DNA of 64,000 bases from Bacteroidota bacterium (GTDB taxonomy: Bacteria > Bacteroidota > Bacteroidia > Flavobacteriales_F > PHOS-HE28): NCBI GenBank assembly GCA_014584605.1, contig JACTMO010000023.1, positions 1 through 64,000 of the forward strand, in the 5' to 3' direction. Positions 25,759 through 34,323 of the stretch are shown here, piece after piece (within the stretch, counting starts at the first letter, position 1; every line of letters starts with the position of its first letter). The notes under the pieces were generated by a model. That model did not search any database and was not told where the DNA came from. It saw only the letters and a program-made list of their open reading frames with translations. Position numbers and translations under genes: made by a program.

Positions 25759-26619
25759 ATGGCGGCGCGCTGTGTGTTCTCGGTGGACGTCGAGGAATGG
25801 TTCCACATCCTGGACGTGCCCTCCACGCCGCCGCTCGAGGCGTGGGACCGGCAGGAGTCGCGCGTGGAGGCCTCGTTCCGTCGCATGCTCGATGTGTTCG
25901 CCGAGAAGCGGGTCCGCACCACGCTCTTCTTCCTGGGCTGGGTGGCCGAGCGCCACCCGCAGCTGGTGCGCGACGCCGCCGCCCTGGGCCACGAGATCGC
26001 CTCGCACGGCTATGCGCACGAACTGGTGTACAAGCACGACCGGCGGCATTTCACCGAGGATGTGCGCCGCGCCAAGGGCGTCATCGAGGCGGCGGCCGGG
26101 GTGCGGGTGCGCGGCTACCGGGCCCCGGGTTTCAGCGTGACGCGCCAGACCCCGTGGTTCTTCGAGGCGCTCGCGGAGACCGGCCATGCCTACGACAGCA
26201 GCATCTGGCCCGGCGATCGCAACCACGGCGGCTGGCCCGGCGCACAGCCCGTGCCGCATGTGGTGCCCACGGCGCTGGGCGACATCGTGGAGTTCCCCAT
26301 CAGCATGGGTCGTGTCTTCGGCCGCGACCTCTACTTCTTCGGCGGCGGCTACCTGCGCTTCTTCCCCTACCGGCTGATCCGCGACCGCGCGCGCGCCGTG
26401 CTGGAACAGGACCGGCCCGTGGTGTTCTACCTGCACCCCCGCGAAGTGGACCCCGAGCATCCCCGCCTGCCCATGAGCTGGAAGCGCCACTTCATGAGCT
26501 ACGTGAACCTCCACACCACCGAGCCCAAGATGCGCCGGCTGTTCGACGACCTGCCCATGACCACCTTCGGCGACCTGCTCGACGCCGGCGTGGCCCACCT
26601 CCCGCGACAGGTAGCATGA
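25759..26619 (+). CDS. Polysaccharide deacetylase (DUF3473 type)
   Basis: 286 residues. NodB-fold carbohydrate esterase: metal/catalytic motif SVDVEEWFHI near residue 10, second metal motif IASHGYAHE (about 80), RGYRAPGFSV (about 117), and the DUF3473-type end (FYLHPREVDPEHP, KRHFMSYVNLHTTEPKMRRL). It removes acetyl groups from N-acetylated exopolysaccharide, often in XrtA/PEP-CTERM-type clusters. First gene of the cluster; its stop overlaps the next start (ATGA). Confidence 0.92.
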   Translation: MAARCVFSVDVEEWFHILDVPSTPPLEAWDRQESRVEASFRRMLDVFAEKRVRTTLFFLGWVAERHPQLVRDAAALGHEIASHGYAHELVYKHDRRHFTEDVRRAKGVIEAAAGVRVRGYRAPGFSVTRQTPWFFEALAETGHAYDSSIWPGDRNHGGWPGAQPVPHVVPTALGDIVEFPISMGRVFGRDLYFFGGGYLRFFPYRLIRDRARAVLEQDRPVVFYLHPREVDPEHPRLPMSWKRHFMSYVNLHTTEPKMRRLFDDLPMTTFGDLLDAGVAHLPRQVA

Positions 26620-27713
26620 GCGCCCCCCGCAAGGTCCTCTTCCTGTACACCGAGCTGGCGCCTTATTTCCTGGCCGGCGTGGAACGGCTGGTGGGCGACC
26701 ACGGGGTGGAGGTCCACGTCGTGCGCTGGCCGGTGAACCGCGAGGCCCCTTTCGAGCTGCGCTTCGCCGACCGGGTGAAGGTGCACGCGCGCGACGCGTT
26801 CGACGATGCGGGGCTCCTGCGCCTCGTTCACGACATCGCACCGGACATCGCCTTCGCCAGCGGCTGGGTGGACAAGGGCTACCTGAAGGTGTGTCGCGCG
26901 CTGCGGCGGCGGGGCGTGCCCACGGTGATGTGCAGCGACACGGCCTGGCGCGGCGACGCCCGGCAATGGGCCGCAGTGGCCGCCGCGCAGCTCTGGATCA
27001 AGGGCACCTTCACGCATGCCTGGGTCACCGGGGAGCCCCAGGCCAACTACGCCCGCCACCTCGGCATCGCCGATGCCCGGGTGCGCACCGGCTTCTACAG
27101 CGCCGACACCGACCGTTTCCTCCCCTTGGGCGAGCGCCTGCTGCGGGAACGCAGCACCCGCTGGCCGCACCGCCTCCTTTGTGTGGCCCGCTACATCCCC
27201 ACCAAGGGGCATCAGCTGCTCTGCGAGGTGTTCGCCGGGCTCTGCGACGAGGGGCTGGCCGGCGACTGGGAATTGTGGATCGCAGGGACCGGGGAGCTGC
27301 TGGAACAGGTGAAGGCCTCGCCCGCCGGACGGCACCCGCGCATCAGGCACCTGGGCTTCGTGCAGGTGGAGGATATGCCCGGGGTGCTGGAACACTGCGG
27401 CGCCTTCGTGCTGCCCAGCACCTACGAGCCCTGGGGCGTGGTGGTGCACGAGCATGCCTGCGCGGGCCTGCCGTTGCTGTTGAGCAGTGCCGTGGGCGCG
27501 GGCGAACGCTTCCTGCGCGAGGGCCACAACGGCGTGCGCTTCGGCGCGGGCCGGGCGACGGACCTGCGCGAAGCCCTGTTGCGCGTGCTGCGGACCGACG
27601 ATGCCGCCCTGCATGCCATGGGCGCCAAGAGCCGCGAACTGGGCAGCCGTTGGACCCCGGCCGACTGGGCACGCACCGTGATGGACCTGATGCCTGCGCC
27701 GCGTGAGACCTAA
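26616..27713 (+). CDS. GT4-family glycosyltransferase
   Basis: 365 residues. Start MSAPRKVLFLYTELAPYFLAG. C-terminal GT-B donor-binding motifs: LLCVARYIPTKGHQLL, RHLGFVQVEDMP, VLPSTYEPWGVVVHEHACAG with the EX7E-type Glu pair, and GHNGVRFGAG. It transfers a sugar from a nucleotide donor to a surface polysaccharide intermediate at the cytoplasmic face. Coupled to the deacetylase by a 4-bp overlap and to the next gene by an 11-bp overlap. Confidence 0.88.
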   Translation: MSAPRKVLFLYTELAPYFLAGVERLVGDHGVEVHVVRWPVNREAPFELRFADRVKVHARDAFDDAGLLRLVHDIAPDIAFASGWVDKGYLKVCRALRRRGVPTVMCSDTAWRGDARQWAAVAAAQLWIKGTFTHAWVTGEPQANYARHLGIADARVRTGFYSADTDRFLPLGERLLRERSTRWPHRLLCVARYIPTKGHQLLCEVFAGLCDEGLAGDWELWIAGTGELLEQVKASPAGRHPRIRHLGFVQVEDMPGVLEHCGAFVLPSTYEPWGVVVHEHACAGLPLLLSSAVGAGERFLREGHNGVRFGAGRATDLREALLRVLRTDDAALHAMGAKSRELGSRWTPADWARTVMDLMPAPRET

Positions 27714-28842
27714 GGTGCTCGTGTTCATCGACTGGTACCTGCCGGGCTACAAGGCGGGCGGACCGGTGCGCAGCATGGCCAACCTGGTGGAACACCTGCG
27801 CGATCGGGTGGACCTGCACCTGGTGACCACCGACACCGACTACACCGAGGCCACACCCTACCCGGACGTCACGCCGGACCGGTGGACCGTGATGCCCGGG
27901 GGCGAAAAGGTCTGGTACGCCTCGCGCAACGGCGTGAACGCCGCCACCTGGCGGAAGCTGCTGGACCAGGAGGACTGGCGCACGGTGTACATCAACGGCC
28001 TGTACTCGCGCTGGTTCAGCGTGATGCCGCTGTGGCTGTTGAAAGGCTCGGTCCGGCATCGGGTGGTGGCCGTGCGCGGCATGCTGGCGGCGGGCATGAT
28101 GAAGCACGGGACCCTGAAGAAGCGCGCCTTCCTGGCGGGGATGCGGCTGCTCGGCAGTTACCGGGGCGTCACCTTCCAGGCCACCAACGCCGAGGAGGTG
28201 GAGGATGTGAAGCGCTGGATCGGAAAGGAGGTCGCGGTGAAGCTGGTGCCCAACCTGGGCCGGAAGCTCACGGCGACCGCACCACCGCTGCGTGCGAAAC
28301 AGCCCGGCGAGCTGCGCGTGCTGAGCGTGGCCCGCATCGCCGTGGAGAAGAACACGCTCTTCGCCATCGAGTGCCTGAAGCAGGTGCAGGGCCGCGTCAC
28401 CTTCGACCTGTACGGGCCCATCTACGACGAGGCTTACTGGGCGAAGTGCCGCGCGGCCATCGCGGAGCTCCCTCCCGGCATCACCGTGACGCACAAGGGC
28501 CCCGTGCCGCCCGAGGAGGTGCCGGAGCTGTTCGCGCACTACCACGCCCTGTTCATGCCCAGCCAGGGCGAGAACTTCGGGCACACGATGGTGGAGGCGC
28601 TGGCCACCGGCCTGCCGCTGGTGATCAGTGACCGCACCCCGTGGCGTGGCCTGTGCGAACTGAACGCTGGATGGGACCTACCGCTCGAGGAGCCTTCGTG
28701 CTTCTGGGAGGAACTGAACGACCTGGTGGCCTACGACCAGAATGACCTGGATGCCGTGTCACGCGGTGCGTTCGCGTTGGGCAGGCGATATTTGGACGAT
28801 CCCGCAACCGCCCAACGCACGCTGGACCTGCTGGTGCCATGA
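27703..28842 (+). CDS. GT4-family glycosyltransferase, GTG start
   Basis: 379 residues; the GTG at 27703 is the only start giving the expected first strand (MRPKVLVFIDWYLPGYKAGGP). GT-B motifs: RVLSVARIAVEKNTLF, THKGPVPPEEVPELF, MPSQGENFGHTMVEALATG (EX7E) and LVISDRTPWRGL. The N-terminal GG(P)VRS motif is typical of GT4 enzymes in exopolysaccharide clusters. Sugar specificity is unknown. It overlaps both neighbours, so it is part of one operon. Confidence 0.88.
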   Translation: MRPKVLVFIDWYLPGYKAGGPVRSMANLVEHLRDRVDLHLVTTDTDYTEATPYPDVTPDRWTVMPGGEKVWYASRNGVNAATWRKLLDQEDWRTVYINGLYSRWFSVMPLWLLKGSVRHRVVAVRGMLAAGMMKHGTLKKRAFLAGMRLLGSYRGVTFQATNAEEVEDVKRWIGKEVAVKLVPNLGRKLTATAPPLRAKQPGELRVLSVARIAVEKNTLFAIECLKQVQGRVTFDLYGPIYDEAYWAKCRAAIAELPPGITVTHKGPVPPEEVPELFAHYHALFMPSQGENFGHTMVEALATGLPLVISDRTPWRGLCELNAGWDLPLEEPSCFWEELNDLVAYDQNDLDAVSRGAFALGRRYLDDPATAQRTLDLLVP

Positions 28843-29399
28843 CCGACCGCAAGCGCGTCGACCTCAGCCGTTTCACCAACGCCGACTTCCCGAAGGGGGC
28901 GGGTGCGGTGAAGATGACGCTGTGGTACTTCACCAACGCGCTCTTCTTCCTGAACCCGCTGTTCCCGTTCCGCTCGCCCAAGCCCGCGCTGCTGCGGCTC
29001 TTCGGGGCACGGGTGGGGAAGGGGGTGGTGGTGCATCCCGGGGTGAACATCAAGTACCCGTGGAAGCTTACCATCGGCGACCACGTGTGGGTCGGGCAGC
29101 GCGCCTGGCTCGACAACATCGACCAGCTCATCATCCGGGACCATGTGGTGATCAGCCAGGGCGCCATGATCATCCAGGGCAGCCACAACTACAAGAAGGT
29201 CGATTACCCCACCCTCAGCGGTCCGGTGGTGCTGGAGGAAGGCAGCTGGGTGGGCGCCGGTGCCATGGTGATGCTCGGGGTGACCCTGAAGAGCCACAGC
29301 GTGCTGGCCGCCGGCAGCGTGGCCACGAAGGACCTGGAGCCGTACACGATCTACCAGGGGAATCCCGCCCAGCCGGTGCGTGAAAGGGTGATCGAGTAG
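28839..29399 (+). CDS. wcaF: WcaF-like acyltransferase (left-handed beta-helix)
   Basis: 186 residues. Hexapeptide repeats (VVVHPGVNIKYPWKLTIGDH, GAMIIQGSHNY, GAMVMLGVTLKSHSVLAAGS) and the end YTIYQGNPAQPVRERVI match colanic-acid acetyltransferase WcaF and relatives. It acetylates sugars of the surface polysaccharide using acetyl-CoA. ATGA overlap with the preceding glycosyltransferase. The symbol is by family; orthology to E. coli WcaF is not proven. Confidence 0.85.
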   Translation: MTDRKRVDLSRFTNADFPKGAGAVKMTLWYFTNALFFLNPLFPFRSPKPALLRLFGARVGKGVVVHPGVNIKYPWKLTIGDHVWVGQRAWLDNIDQLIIRDHVVISQGAMIIQGSHNYKKVDYPTLSGPVVLEEGSWVGAGAMVMLGVTLKSHSVLAAGSVATKDLEPYTIYQGNPAQPVRERVIE

Positions 29400-29465
29400 G
29401 TGCGAAAGCGGTCGGGGAGCAATAGGTCAAGGACATTTTCGTTGAGCGGGCTGGATCGTATCCCC

Positions 29466-29864
29466 ATGAACCGCCCGGCTCTGATGCTCACTTTGCCGGT
29501 TCTTGTCATCGCGTGCTATGCCGCGTTCGCTGCACCGCGTATCAGGATCGATGGTTTCTTAGGCGAGCCCTTCGAGCTTTTAGGGCAGACCGACACGCAG
29601 TATGCGGAGGACTACTCGCACCTGGCGTTCAAGCGGATTGAGGTTGGTATGACTGAACAGCAGGTACTGGCCATACTGGGTGAACCTCTGTACCGATGGA
29701 TGCCTTACGGTGGACGCAGCACGCGCAAGAGGTTCCCTGAGAAGGCCCATTTCGTTGGACTGGCCTATAGCAGAAGCCCAACGAGCAAGCACTATCGCCT
29801 TAGGCAGATCAACTTGGACAACGGTGTCGTCGCAGAGGTCAGAGGGTACTTCTATGTCGATTGA
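29466..29864 (+). CDS. BamE/SmpA-like small exported protein
   Basis: 132 residues from the ATG at 29466, which opens a hydrophobic segment (MNRPALMLTLPVLVIAC); Cys17 could be a lipidation site. RIEVGMTEQQVLAILGEPLY is the hallmark of the SmpA/OmlA/BamE-type alpha-beta fold. It sits between two polysaccharide genes with 66-bp and 45-bp gaps and has visibly lower GC and different codon use from both neighbours, suggesting later insertion. Role unknown; the main BamE function is not implied by fold alone. Confidence 0.7.
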   Translation: MNRPALMLTLPVLVIACYAAFAAPRIRIDGFLGEPFELLGQTDTQYAEDYSHLAFKRIEVGMTEQQVLAILGEPLYRWMPYGGRSTRKRFPEKAHFVGLAYSRSPTSKHYRLRQINLDNGVVAEVRGYFYVD

Positions 29865-29909
29865 GTCCCGGCGGTGTTGTGCCGCTGACATTGCGTTCTT
29901 TGCTGTGGG

Positions 29910-30689
29910 ATGTCAATACCCAACGGCGTGAAATTCTCCCTGATCACCGTGTGCTTCAAGGCCGGGGAGGAACTGGCCGAGACCGTGGCCAGCGTGCGTG
30001 CGCAGACCCATCCGGACATCGAGCACATCATCGTGGACGGCGCTTCCCCCGATGCGGCCACGCGGTCCGTGCTCAAGCGCCTCGACGATGGCCGGTCCGT
30101 TCTGATCAGCGAGCCCGACCGAGGCGTGTACGATGCCATGAACAAGGGCCTGGCCCGCGCCACCGGCGAGGTGGTCGGCTTCGTGAACGCCGGCGACCTG
30201 CTGGAGGCCCCCGGTGTGGTCGCCGCGCTCGCGACGGAGTTCGCCAGGGGCGATGCGGACGTGATCTACGGCGACGCCAACATGGTGGACCCGCACGACA
30301 TCCGGAAGCTGCGGCGGTTCTGGAAGGGGGGCGAATACCACCGCGACAACTTCCGCAAGGGATGGATGCCGCCGCACCTGGGCACCTACATCCGCCGCGA
30401 GGCTTACCAGCGGTTCGGCGGTTTCGACCTGCGATTCCGCATCGCGGCCGACTACGAACTGATGTTCCGCTTCCTGTATAAGCACCGGCTGCGGGCGCGC
30501 TACGTGCCGCTCACCATCGTGCGTTTCCGCCTGGGCGGGGCCAGCAACAAGAGCCTCGGCCACGTGTGGAAGGCCAACCGCGAAGTGCTGGAGGCCTGGC
30601 GTGCCAACGGCCTGAAGCCGCCGCCGCTGTTGGCGTTCCGCAAGCCCCTGCGCAAGCTGGCGCAATACATCCTACCTTCCGCCCCATGA
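29910..30689 (+). CDS. GT2-family glycosyltransferase (WcaE-like)
   Basis: 259 residues. KFSLITVCFKAGEELAETVASVRAQTH, EHIIVDGASPDAATRSVLK, SEPDRGVYDAMNKGLARATGEVVGFVNAGD (DxD-like region) and PPHLGTYIRREAYQRFGGFD are typical of GT2 enzymes close to colanic-acid WcaE. It adds a sugar to the growing polysaccharide repeat unit. Its last bases overlap the start of darA (ATGA), linking the polysaccharide and pigment blocks. Confidence 0.9.
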   Translation: MSIPNGVKFSLITVCFKAGEELAETVASVRAQTHPDIEHIIVDGASPDAATRSVLKRLDDGRSVLISEPDRGVYDAMNKGLARATGEVVGFVNAGDLLEAPGVVAALATEFARGDADVIYGDANMVDPHDIRKLRRFWKGGEYHRDNFRKGWMPPHLGTYIRREAYQRFGGFDLRFRIAADYELMFRFLYKHRLRARYVPLTIVRFRLGGASNKSLGHVWKANREVLEAWRANGLKPPPLLAFRKPLRKLAQYILPSAP

Positions 30690-31591
30690 AGCGCGTGCTC
30701 GTCATCCACTATTCGCAGACCGGCCAGCTCACCGTACTGTTGGACCGCATCGTGGCGCCGCTGCGCGAGGCGGGGATCGCCGTGGACCACCTGCCGCTGC
30801 GCCCCGCCACGCCCTATCCCTTCCCGTGGTCGAGGGTCAGCTTCTTCAACTGCTTTCCCGAGGCGGTGGGCCACGACCCCGTGCCGTTGGAGCCGCTGGC
30901 GCTGGCGCCGGAAGGGCCGTACGACCTGGTGGTGCTGGGCTACACCATCTGGTTCCTCAACCCGAGCATCCCCATGACCAGCTTCCTCAAGCACCCGGAG
31001 GCCGCGCGCTACCTGGCGGACCGGCCGGTGGTGACGGTGGTGGGCGCGCGCAACATGTGGGTGCTGGCCCAGGAGCACATGCGGCGGTCGGTGGCGGCCC
31101 TGCGCGGGCGCCTGGTGGGCCATGTCACCGTGGTGGACCGCAGCCCCAACCTGGTGAGCGTCATCACCATCATCCGTTGGATGTTCCACGGTCGCCGCGA
31201 TCCCTTCCTGATCTTCCCGGCCGCGGGGATCCGGGCCGCCGACATGGACGCCTCGGCCCGTTTCGGGACGGTGATGGCCCGGCACCTGGCCACCGGCGAC
31301 CTCGACGGGCTGAACCCCGCGCTGCGCCGGGAGGGCTCCATCCACATCGTGCCGAGCCTGCTGATGCTGGAGAAGCGTGCCACCTTCCTGTTCGGCAAGT
31401 ACCGGCGGTACATCCTGGCCAAGGCCGACCGCGACCCGGCCAGCCGCCTGCGACGGGTGAAGGTCTTCAGCGTGGTGCTCACCATCGGCGTCTTCATCCT
31501 GGGGCCCATCACCAGCCTCACCACGGCGCTGCTCTCCCTGGTGAAGCGCCGGGCGCTCAAGGCCGAGGTGGAGCGCCTGTCCACCTACTGA
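30686..31591 (+). CDS. darA: DarA-like dialkylresorcinol condensing enzyme
   Basis: 301 residues. The N-terminal flavodoxin-like half (MKRVLVIHYSQTGQLTVLLD, FPWSRVSFFNCFPEAV, DLVVLGYTIWFLNPSIPMTS, VTVVGARNMWVLAQE) and C-terminal hydrophobic segment (VFSVVLTIGVFILGPITSL) match, as I remember them, DarA proteins of flavobacterial flexirubin clusters. DarA works with DarB to form the dialkylresorcinol part of flexirubin-type pigments from two beta-keto/acyl chains. It overlaps the GT2 gene upstream by 4 bp; darB follows after a gap with its own promoter-like box. Confidence 0.88.
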   Translation: MKRVLVIHYSQTGQLTVLLDRIVAPLREAGIAVDHLPLRPATPYPFPWSRVSFFNCFPEAVGHDPVPLEPLALAPEGPYDLVVLGYTIWFLNPSIPMTSFLKHPEAARYLADRPVVTVVGARNMWVLAQEHMRRSVAALRGRLVGHVTVVDRSPNLVSVITIIRWMFHGRRDPFLIFPAAGIRAADMDASARFGTVMARHLATGDLDGLNPALRREGSIHIVPSLLMLEKRATFLFGKYRRYILAKADRDPASRLRRVKVFSVVLTIGVFILGPITSLTTALLSLVKRRALKAEVERLSTY

Positions 31592-31643
31592 ACTGCCGGA
31601 CCCCGGCGCCCGCCCGGTATTTGGGGTAGGTGCCCCAAGCGGT

Positions 31644-31651
31644 TACTTTTG
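31644..31651 (+). promoter_or_regulatory. -7 box, TACTTTTG, before darB
   Basis: Fits TAnnTTTG exactly in its fixed positions. It lies in the 95-base darA-darB gap, 35 bases before the proposed TTG start, so darB and the genes after it may be expressed apart from the polysaccharide genes. Confidence 0.5.
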
Positions 31652-31686
31652 CCGGTCGCATCGAAAAAAGGGGAGCGCTCAAGACC

Positions 31687-32817
31687 TTGCACGACGTTTA
31701 CATCACCCGGGTGTCCGGGTTCCTGCCGAATACACCGGTCTCCAACGACGAGATGACGGATCACCTGGGCATGGTGGACGGGAAGCCGTCGCGCGCCCAG
31801 CGCATCGTTCTGCGCAACAACGGCATCGTACAGCGGTACTACGCGCTGGACCGTCAGGGGCGGATCACCCACACCAACGCCCAACTGGTGGCCCGGGCGG
31901 TGGAGGGCCTGGCCGGCGACGGCCTTGCGGTGAGCGACTTGGAAGTGCTGGCCTGCGGCACCAGCAGCCCGGACCAGTTCCTGCCCTCCCACGCCTCGCA
32001 GGTGCACGGGGAGCTCGGCCATCCCCTGGAGATCGTGAGCACCGCTGGCGCCTGTTGCACGGGCATGCACGCCCTGAAGTACGGCTACATGAGCGTGGCC
32101 ACCGGCCTGTCGCGCAACGCCGTGGCCACCGGCAGCGAGCTGGTGAGCCCCATGATGCGCGCCGGCAACTTCGAGAGCGAGACCGAGCGCTATCGCCAGC
32201 TGGAGCAGGACCCCATCGTCGGCTTCGAGAAGGAGTTCCTGCGCTGGATGCTGAGCGACGGCGCGGCGGCCGTGCTGATGGAACCCGCACCACGGGGACC
32301 GCTGAGCCTCCGCATGGAGTGGGTGGTGAGCCGCTCCTTCGCCCATGAGCTGGATGTGTGCATGTACAGCGGGGGCGACAAGGATGAGGAAGGCCGCTAC
32401 CTGGGGTGGAAGCAGTTCCCCCCGCAGGACCTGGCCGGGCGCGCGCTCTTCACCATGAAGCAGGACGTGAAACTGCTGGGCCGCAACATCGTGCCCGTGG
32501 GCGTGCGTTTCCTGCGCGAGACCTTTGAGCATCACGGCCTCGACCCCGCTTCGATCGACCACATGCTCGTGCACCTCAGCAGCATGTTCTTCCGGGACAG
32601 GGTGCATGATGAGATGGTGGCCCAGGGCATCGGGGTTCCGATGGACAAGTGGTACATCAACCTGCCCCGGGTGGGCAATGTGGGCTCGGCCTCCATCTTC
32701 CTGCAGTTGCGCGACCTGCTGGCCGAGGGCCATGTGCGCAAGGGGCAGCGTGTGCTGCTGATGGTGCCCGAGAGCGCCCGCTTCAGCTACGCCTTCGCCC
32801 TGTTCACCGCAGTGTGA
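31687..32817 (+). CDS. darB: DarB-like beta-ketoacyl synthase III
   Basis: 376 residues from a TTG at 31687, giving the family's usual beginning (HDVYITRVSGFLPNTPVSND); a GTG at 31630 lies upstream of the -7 box and is less likely. Thiolase-fold KAS III: active Cys about 123-124 (STAGACCTGMHALKYG), His in DHMLVHLSSMFF, Asn in LPRVGNVGSASIF. DarB condenses acyl chains for the dialkylresorcinol moiety with DarA. It forms the start of the pigment/export block. Confidence 0.88.
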   Translation: MHDVYITRVSGFLPNTPVSNDEMTDHLGMVDGKPSRAQRIVLRNNGIVQRYYALDRQGRITHTNAQLVARAVEGLAGDGLAVSDLEVLACGTSSPDQFLPSHASQVHGELGHPLEIVSTAGACCTGMHALKYGYMSVATGLSRNAVATGSELVSPMMRAGNFESETERYRQLEQDPIVGFEKEFLRWMLSDGAAAVLMEPAPRGPLSLRMEWVVSRSFAHELDVCMYSGGDKDEEGRYLGWKQFPPQDLAGRALFTMKQDVKLLGRNIVPVGVRFLRETFEHHGLDPASIDHMLVHLSSMFFRDRVHDEMVAQGIGVPMDKWYINLPRVGNVGSASIFLQLRDLLAEGHVRKGQRVLLMVPESARFSYAFALFTAV

Positions 32818-32841
32818 CCCCCCCGCCGTCCGGTGCTGGAG

Positions 32842-32849
32842 TATCTTCG
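32842..32849 (+). promoter_or_regulatory. Possible -7 box, TATCTTCG
   Basis: In the 85-base gap after darB, 53 bases before the start at 32903. Confidence 0.35.
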
Positions 32850-32902
32850 CAGTCCGCTCCCCCGGGAAGCTGCAGCAGCGCAGGGCACCGGGGCCCATGG
32901 CC

Positions 32903-33304
32903 ATGAAAAAGGAGGAAGTGCCCCAGGATGACGCCAACCTGCTGGAAGGCAAGTTCAAGGTGGTGAAATACGCCCTGAACGAGGACGGCGAGTTCGAGAA
33001 GGTGCCCAGCGTGGGCTGGGAGCCCGAGAACGTGGCCCTGCGCCAGGCCTGGGAGGTGGTCAACGAGCGGGTGGAGGCCGCCCGGCAGCAGGTGCTCCGG
33101 GGCGAACGCAGCCCCCTGGCCTACCACATGGCCCGCAACATGATGGAGGCCGATCTGCTGGCCCGGCATGTGGACCTGCCCGCCCGCCGGGTGAAGCGCC
33201 ACCTGGAGCCCTCGGGTTTCAGCGAGCTCGATCAGGCCCTGCTGGAGCGCTATGCCCAGGCGCTCCAAGTGACCGTGGACGAGCTGAAGCAGGTGCCCCG
33301 ATGA
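32903..33304 (+). CDS. Small conserved protein of flexirubin clusters
   Basis: 133 residues from the ATG at 32903 (MKKEEVPQDDANLLEG); an ATG two codons earlier is equally possible. Contains a WEPENVALRQAWEVVNERVEAARQ segment and a C-terminal helical part (RVKRHLEPSGFSEL, LERYAQALQVTVDELKQV) reminiscent of XRE-type helix-turn-helix ends. I recall similar proteins at the same place in Flavobacterium flexirubin clusters; their function is not established. It overlaps the BtrH gene by 4 bp. Confidence 0.75.
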   Translation: MKKEEVPQDDANLLEGKFKVVKYALNEDGEFEKVPSVGWEPENVALRQAWEVVNERVEAARQQVLRGERSPLAYHMARNMMEADLLARHVDLPARRVKRHLEPSGFSELDQALLERYAQALQVTVDELKQVPR

Positions 33305-34323
33305 GCCAGCGCGACCTTGTGATCCCCTTCGATCACCAGCAGAGCGCCCACTGCGAAACAGGGGTGATCAGCAACCTGATGCGTTTCCACGGGCTGCCGG
33401 TGAGCGAGCCCATGGCCTTCGGCATCGGCTCGGGGCTGTTCTACAGCCACATGCCCTTCCTGAAGCTCAACGGCATCCCGGTGACCAGCTACCGGATCCT
33501 GCCCGGGCACATCTTCAAGCGCTTCGCCCGCAACGTGGGCGTGGGCATCAAGCGCATGAAGTTCCGCGAGCCGCTGGCCGCCATGGCCGAGATGGACCGC
33601 GTGCTGGACCAGGGCCTTCCGGTGGGCATGCTCACCAGCGTGTTCTACCTGCCCTACCTGCCCAAGGCGTTCCGCTTCCACTTCAACGCGCACAACATCG
33701 TGGTCTTCGGTCGCGAGGGCGACGAGTACCTGGTGAGCGACCCGGTGATGGACGGCACCACGCGCATCCACCGCACGGCGTTGATGCGGGCGCGCTTCGC
33801 CAAGGGCATGCCCAACACCAGCGGCCGCATGTACTTCCCCACCCACGTGCCCAGCGATGCCGACCTGCGCGCCGCCGCGCTCAAGGGCCTGCGGCGCACG
33901 GCCCGCGACATGAGCACCACCCCGCTGCCCATGTTCGGCACCAAGGGCATCGGCTACCTGGCCGGCAAGCTCCGCCATTACGAGCGCAGGATGGGCGAGA
34001 AGGATGCACGGCTGGCCCTGGGCAACCTGATCCGCATGCAGGAGGAGATCGGTACCGGCGGTGCCGGCTTCCGCTTCATCTTCGCCGCCTTCCTGATGGA
34101 GACGGCCAAGCTGTTGAACGCCTCCGTGCTGCGCGAGAAGGCCCTGGAGATGTCCCGCATCGGTGATCAGTGGCGCGATTTCGCCTACGAAGCCGGGCGC
34201 CTGTGCAAGGGGCGCGCCGAGAGCCACATCACCTACGACCACCTGGCCGAAAAGCTCCTCGAGATCGGTCGCCAGGAGACCGCCTTCTTCAAGCAGCTCC
34301 ACCAGCTCGCCCGGCAGCTATGA
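33301..34323 (+). CDS. BtrH N-terminal-domain protein
   Basis: 340 residues. The N-terminal FDHQQSAHCETGVISNLMRFHG carries the Cys of BtrH-type papain-like acyltransferases. The middle (FNAHNIVVFGREGDEYLVSDPVMDG) supplies the matching His/Asp region, and the C-terminal part is a helical DUF4872-like domain. BtrH moves an acyl group from a carrier protein to its acceptor; in flexirubin clusters it may perform the ester-forming step (inference). Embedded with 4-bp overlaps on both sides. Confidence 0.85.
   Translation: MSQRDLVIPFDHQQSAHCETGVISNLMRFHGLPVSEPMAFGIGSGLFYSHMPFLKLNGIPVTSYRILPGHIFKRFARNVGVGIKRMKFREPLAAMAEMDRVLDQGLPVGMLTSVFYLPYLPKAFRFHFNAHNIVVFGREGDEYLVSDPVMDGTTRIHRTALMRARFAKGMPNTSGRMYFPTHVPSDADLRAAALKGLRRTARDMSTTPLPMFGTKGIGYLAGKLRHYERRMGEKDARLALGNLIRMQEEIGTGGAGFRFIFAAFLMETAKLLNASVLREKALEMSRIGDQWRDFAYEAGRLCKGRAESHITYDHLAEKLLEIGRQETAFFKQLHQLARQL

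Noticed and set aside
31630-31686. GTG at 31630 as the darB start
   Set aside because: It lies upstream of the TACTTTTG box and adds 19 residues not expected in the family. The TTG at 31687 gives the usual N-terminus.
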